64,000 nt of DNA from Flavobacterium album. GTDB lineage: Bacteria; Bacteroidota; Bacteroidia; Flavobacteriales; Flavobacteriaceae. How positions within the stretch are numbered: the stretch's first letter is position 1; every line of letters starts with the position of its first letter. A program made the position numbers and the translations under genes. Shown piece by piece: positions 60,640 through 64,000 of this stretch. The notes under the pieces are model-generated. The model searched no databases. It saw only the letters and a list, made by a program, of their open reading frames with translations, and was not told the DNA's origin. The DNA lies in NCBI RefSeq assembly GCF_003096035.1, contig NZ_CP029186.1:1873001-1937000 (forward strand), in the 5' to 3' direction.

Positions 60640-60656
60640 GATTTTTTGATTTTGGT

Positions 60657-61184
60657 TTATATCTCTTTATCGGCTGCTTCGATGTTGATGTGCGATTCCG
60701 CAATAGCAGAAAGTAGCAGGTCGGTGCCTTTTTCTTCATTAAGCGTCTCTTCCAGCAGCGCCACGACATCTTCCTCCCTGAGCGCGATTGCAAAAGACCT
60801 CATAGTGCCGTAGCATGCAATTTCGTAGTGTTTTATCTTTTGCAGCACGCCTATTATCCCTGCGTCCCGCACCACGCCCTGCGTAGTGAATTCTATAAAA
60901 TCATGCGCTTCCTTTAAGAGGCACTGCACCGCCTCATACGTTTCTTCTTCAGCAGGAATACCCGTCGCCAGGAAAATCTTTTCGAGCCTTATAATATGGC
61001 TGTTGGTCACGATGCGGTGTTGCTCCAGCAACGAAACAAGGTCTTTCGAAAAGCTGTTATTGATGATGTCGCCAAGCATTGCCACCATTACGCCTTCTGC
61101 CCAATAAAGCTGCCTGAGCTGTCTTTCGAATAAGCCCCTCAACTCGCGCGCTTCGCTATAATCTTTTGCAACCGCTGCTATCAT
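60657..61184 (-). CDS. DUF892 (YciE/YciF) ferritin-like protein
   Basis: A 175-residue four-helix-bundle protein with LRGLFERQLRQLYWAEGVM, FIEFTTQGVVRDAGIIGVLQKIKHYEIACYG in parts (VVRDAGII, KIKHYEIACYG) and LNEEKGTDLLLSAIAE. Conserved Glu and His residues (E28-type, HYE, EE) could bind a di-iron centre. YciF-type proteins are stress-induced in enterobacteria; the role is unclear. It is first in a minus-strand set with the SDR and paralogue B genes. Confidence 0.85.
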   Translation of the reverse strand: MIAAVAKDYSEARELRGLFERQLRQLYWAEGVMVAMLGDIINNSFSKDLVSLLEQHRIVTNSHIIRLEKIFLATGIPAEEETYEAVQCLLKEAHDFIEFTTQGVVRDAGIIGVLQKIKHYEIACYGTMRSFAIALREEDVVALLEETLNEEKGTDLLLSAIAESHINIEAADKEI

Positions 61185-61425
61185 AATTCAGTGTTTAATT
61201 ATCTGTTCGGATGAGTTTTTTAGCAATCGTATTATAAAGTTACCAATCCCGTGAAGTACATCGTGGACAATTAACGCAGGATTAACAGGCACCCGGAAAC
61301 GCCATTATGCAGGTCGTCGTCAAAATTTAACATTTCAACGTTTTTTAGTTAATTTTTTCTTAATTTTTTTGAAGCTGATGTATGTTTGTCCCATCAAAAC
61401 ATCTATAATTTTACCACACCACACA

Positions 61426-61932
61426 ATGAAAAAGCTTTTACTACTGCCTGTTTTAGTATTTTTTGCAGCATGTTCCACTGATGATAATAACCTGAACCTA
61501 ACACAGGAAAATGAACTTACAAATGCCCAATACAGGGCTGCTGTCGCTGAAACGGATCCTTCGTGCCTGACAAGCGTATCTGCTTCGGTTTCGATCGATG
61601 TATCGCGCGGTATCGACCATCCTTATGCTGTTTTTACAGGGAATATGGTTGGTGCTTCGAGCAAGGGAACCTATAGGGCAAGGGTTGAAGTCGAAATGCT
61701 GTCAGACTGTGAAGATATAACAAGCGGCAATGGCCAGGTGACTATATTTGCAATGTCAGGGACTGTACAAAATCCCCTGTTTGGTACGGCAAACATAACT
61801 GTAGCCGGAAATTTATTGCCAGCTAACCCATGTTACCGATGGAGGTTTGTTGTAGACGGTTCTATAGCCGGTTCGAAATCGAAAAATGGCTGTTCTGTAG
61901 CATCGCCGTGGTATGATGCCCCTCTTTTTTAA
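61426..61932 (+). CDS. Lipoprotein of unknown function
   Basis: A 168-residue lipoprotein from the ATG at 61426; an in-frame start at 61369 would bury the signal. The lipobox is FAAC followed by STDDN, an acidic stretch that in Bacteroidota often marks surface lipoproteins. The mature part is beta-rich (SVSASVSIDVSRG, YRARVEVEML) with four Cys residues that could pair. No family recognised. Confidence 0.65.
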   Translation: MKKLLLLPVLVFFAACSTDDNNLNLTQENELTNAQYRAAVAETDPSCLTSVSASVSIDVSRGIDHPYAVFTGNMVGASSKGTYRARVEVEMLSDCEDITSGNGQVTIFAMSGTVQNPLFGTANITVAGNLLPANPCYRWRFVVDGSIAGSKSKNGCSVASPWYDAPLF

Positions 61933-61955
61933 ACTTTGATTTTTTTTAATAGTGG

Positions 61956-61986
61956 AAAAACCATCGGTCCTGCCGGTGGTTTTTTA
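61956..61986 (+). terminator. Intrinsic terminator after the lipoprotein gene
   Basis: Stem AAAAACCATCGG / CCGGTGGTTTTT (61956-61967 and 61973-61984) with one G-T pair and a 5-base loop, then T's. Confidence 0.88.
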
Positions 61987-62022
61987 TTTGTATACTTGGT
62001 AACTGTCTTGAAGAACAATATT

Positions 62023-62146
62023 TTAACCACATAGGCATATAGCTGTTAGAAAGATTTATGAGACTCAATTAAGTGACACACAGTATGAAGCTGCGCTTCA
62101 CTATGTGAAATAAATCGCTATGAAGCCTATGTTTCTATGTGGTTAA
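62023..62146. repeat. 124-bp inverted-repeat element, MITE-like
   Basis: Perfect 12-bp ends TTAACCACATAG / CTATGTGGTTAA (62023-62034 and 62135-62146). Further in, CATAGGCATATAGC pairs imperfectly with GCTATGAAGCCTATG (62117-62131), and a central hairpin lies around 62079-62108. No open frame or transposase is inside. It fills most of the 297-bp gap between two plus-strand genes. Whether it moved as a unit is unknown. Confidence 0.6.
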
Positions 62147-62229
62147 TTAAATTTTAGGTAGTTACTAAAAAAACGTCAAAAATATAGTGTATGCGCCAAA
62201 TGGTTTTTACTTTTACCAAAATGTGAATT

Positions 62230-63081
62230 ATGAAAAATCTTACTTTTTTGACTTTTGCTTCTTTATTGTTCTTATCCTGTGCAGAAGCTCCCGGCCAGCT
62301 GCGTGAACTGGGCACACTGGATCACAAAGAAATTTCCGGGTTGGAGTATATCAAAGGCTCCGGGCTTTGGGCACTGGAGGACAGTGGCAATAAAAATAAG
62401 ATATACAAAATCAATGAAGAGGGCGCAACAAAGGAAAGCATTACGATAAAAAACGCCAGGAACATTGATTGGGAAGAGCTTACGTCTGATACGGAAGGGA
62501 ATCTCTACATAGGCGATTTTGGGAATAACGACAATGACCGCCGCAACCTTGCCATATACAGGCTCAATGCGGGAAAATATGACTGCGTAGTATCAGTAAT
62601 TAAATTCCATTACCCGCAGCAGAAGGCATTTCCGCCAAAGAAATCAGAATTGATTTATGATGCTGAAGCTTTTTTTGAGCACAAGGGCAGCTTCTATATC
62701 TTTAGCAAAAACCGCAGTAAAGGTTTTGACGGAAGCTTTAATATCTACAGGGTGCCGAATAAGGCAGGCGATCATGCCGCTGAACTTTTAGGTACTTTAA
62801 AAGCGTGTAGCAATTATAATAAATGTGCTATCACCGGGGCCGACATCAGTCCCGATGGTACTAAGGCTGTTTTGCTTTCGGGTGGTAAAATATGGCTGCT
62901 GACCGGTTTTGGCGAAAATAATTTTGCCAATGCGAAAATGGAGGAGCTTGACCTTGGCCATGTATCGCAGAAAGAAGGGATATGCTTTAAGGATGATGAT
63001 ACCCTGCTTATCGCCGATGAAAAAGACGGCGGAAAAGGAGGGAAGCTCTATGAGGTAAAGCTGTCCCAACTGAAACACTAA
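62230..63081 (+). CDS. Secreted beta-propeller-like lipoprotein
   Basis: A 283-residue protein with a lipoprotein-like signal (LFLSC, Cys17). The mature chain has repeated strand blocks such as HKEISGLEYIKGSGLWALED, NLYIGDFGNNDNDRRNLAIY and ADISPDGTKAVLL, suggesting a six-bladed propeller of the SdiA-regulated or NHL type; I list them only as pieces. The acidic residues in GDFGNNDNDR could bind calcium. Function unknown. Confidence 0.65.
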   Translation: MKNLTFLTFASLLFLSCAEAPGQLRELGTLDHKEISGLEYIKGSGLWALEDSGNKNKIYKINEEGATKESITIKNARNIDWEELTSDTEGNLYIGDFGNNDNDRRNLAIYRLNAGKYDCVVSVIKFHYPQQKAFPPKKSELIYDAEAFFEHKGSFYIFSKNRSKGFDGSFNIYRVPNKAGDHAAELLGTLKACSNYNKCAITGADISPDGTKAVLLSGGKIWLLTGFGENNFANAKMEELDLGHVSQKEGICFKDDDTLLIADEKDGGKGGKLYEVKLSQLKH

Positions 63082-63121
63082 ATTTCTTTATGGTAAAAAT
63101 AAAAGTGGTAAAATAAAAGCT

Positions 63122-64000
63122 TTAGATTCCAAACGATAACCCAAAGGCCACACGCCCACCATCAGTGCCGTAAAAGTAAAATACTTTCGCTGTAATCACA
63201 TCCAGGCCGTTGAGCCATGCGCCGCCACCCACGCTTTGGTGCCATTTATTGGAAGTATCATCAGATACCCATATACGCCCGTAATCATAACCTCCGAAAA
63301 TCCCGTATTTCATTGGGATGAAACTGGTTTTCACGCGGCCTAACGTTAGCCGTATATCAGTGCTTTGGTACACCGACCTCTTTCCGGTAAAGCGTTCCCT
63401 GCGGTAGCCCCTCAGGTCGTTATCACCGCCAAGGGTAGCCGCCTGGTAAAATTCAAACCCGTTGCTGAAATTCGCCTTGCCTTTTACCGTTGTAGCAAAT
63501 ACAAGGTTCTCGTCGGGAGTTATCTTGTGGATAATGCCGACAGCACCTTCGGCATGCGGGAAATTGCGTTTCGTGTCATCAATGCTGGTCTTCCACCCGG
63601 CTGCCAGGTAAAAGAACATGCCAAGCGCAGGGAGGGAGGCATTGTCATAATTCTGGAAGCTGTACTTACCGTCTACTCCGGCATACTGCCTGTGCTCAAA
63701 AAGATAAGGTTTCAGTACGCCCGGCTGGTTTACATACCGGTTGAATGTACCGTCTACCTCAATGGTCTCAAAAATGGCCCCGAATTGCGTAAGGCTGCCA
63801 TTGCGGCTCTCTTTAAAGAATGAGGGAGCCGCACTGAATTTTTGCAGTTTTACCCGGTTATAATCCATGCCCAGCTGGTCATCCGGGTTCGTGGTCTCAT
63901 TGCCCATCCCGAAGTAGTTGATGCTGAAATTAGGGCTGGTAAATGCCACATCCATCCCGATGTTCCACCGTGCGGCAGCATTCATGAACTTACCGGTATA
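63122..64000 (-). CDS. Outer-membrane barrel protein, BamA/D15-like (5' partial)
   Basis: The reading frame stays open to base 64000, so the N-terminus lies outside the window; about 292 codons are visible. The sequence is a run of amphipathic strands with LGGDNDLRGYRRERFTGKRS, the conserved (V/L)RGY-x-R-x-x-F motif of the Omp85/D15 superfamily, and a C-terminal strand GGRVAFGLSFGI. In Flavobacteriia such barrels are often fused to a phosphoesterase domain; that part is not visible here. Confidence 0.8.
   Translation of the reverse strand, partial: YTGKFMNAAARWNIGMDVAFTSPNFSINYFGMGNETTNPDDQLGMDYNRVKLQKFSAAPSFFKESRNGSLTQFGAIFETIEVDGTFNRYVNQPGVLKPYLFEHRQYAGVDGKYSFQNYDNASLPALGMFFYLAAGWKTSIDDTKRNFPHAEGAVGIIHKITPDENLVFATTVKGKANFSNGFEFYQAATLGGDNDLRGYRRERFTGKRSVYQSTDIRLTLGRVKTSFIPMKYGIFGGYDYGRIWVSDDTSNKWHQSVGGGAWLNGLDVITAKVFYFYGTDGGRVAFGLSFGI

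Noticed and set aside
62023-62146. Insertion sequence
   Set aside because: Too short for a transposase and no target-site duplication seen; kept only as an inverted-repeat element.

Overview
The window looks like a chromosomal segment of a Flavobacterium-like member of the Bacteroidota. The reasons are protein content (an UpxY-type NusG paralogue, a PorV/PorQ-like barrel, DUF4105 and DUF2891 proteins, lipoproteins with acidic residues after the Cys), promoter-like TANNTTTG boxes, and many starts without a purine-rich ribosome binding site. No tRNA, rRNA, CRISPR array or transposase was seen.

Region 1 (about 1-33.8 kb) is one large capsule or exopolysaccharide locus of the Wzx/Wzy type. It encodes nucleotide-sugar dehydrogenases for HexNAc uronate and UDP-glucuronate, a UDP-glucuronate 4-epimerase, and an UpxY-like antiterminator. 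A sulfate activation block (cysQ, a tandem DUF2061 protein, cysC, cysD, cysN) is paired with a PAPS sulfotransferase. A MurA paralogue and a MurB paralogue suggest a lactyl-ether (muramic-type) sugar. There are four GT4 glycosyltransferases, a flippase, an EpsG-like polymerase, two tandem NodB-like deacetylases, a pyruvyltransferase and a hexapeptide acetyltransferase. Next come a PglC-type initiating transferase, an ACP / KAS III / SDR trio and PglD/PglE/PglF-type enzymes for a bacillosamine-type sugar. The locus ends with Wza-like and Wzc-like export proteins, and a convergent CpsB-type phosphatase gene. Read together, the genes predict a very acidic repeat unit of about five sugars carrying uronates, sulfate, probably lactyl and pyruvyl groups, and an N-acylated diamino sugar at the reducing end.

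Region 2 (33.8-48.5 kb) is mostly core genome: DUF4105, a PorV/PorQ-like barrel, phosphatidylserine synthase, a GH25 lysozyme, three unknown small genes, an FAD oxidoreductase, an orphan L7/L12 C-terminal-domain-like protein, DUF2891, recQ, and a kdsD-tatC-AhpD-like-lptB operon.

Region 3 (48.5-53.6 kb) holds a minus-strand operon of a CE2 esterase, a sialate O-acetylesterase-like esterase and a GH3 beta-glucosidase, probably for acetylated plant glycans.

Region 4 (53.6-64 kb) is an accessory, stress-flavoured stretch. It has five small secreted low-complexity proteins with related signal peptides, an SRPBCC protein, MgtC/SapB, a SemiSWEET, a KTSC protein, a paralogous pair of unknown hydrophilic proteins, a YghA-like SDR, a DUF892 ferritin-like protein, lipoproteins and a partial outer-membrane barrel. 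Several inverted-repeat elements sit in the gaps between 42 and 62 kb, and none was noticed in the polysaccharide locus.
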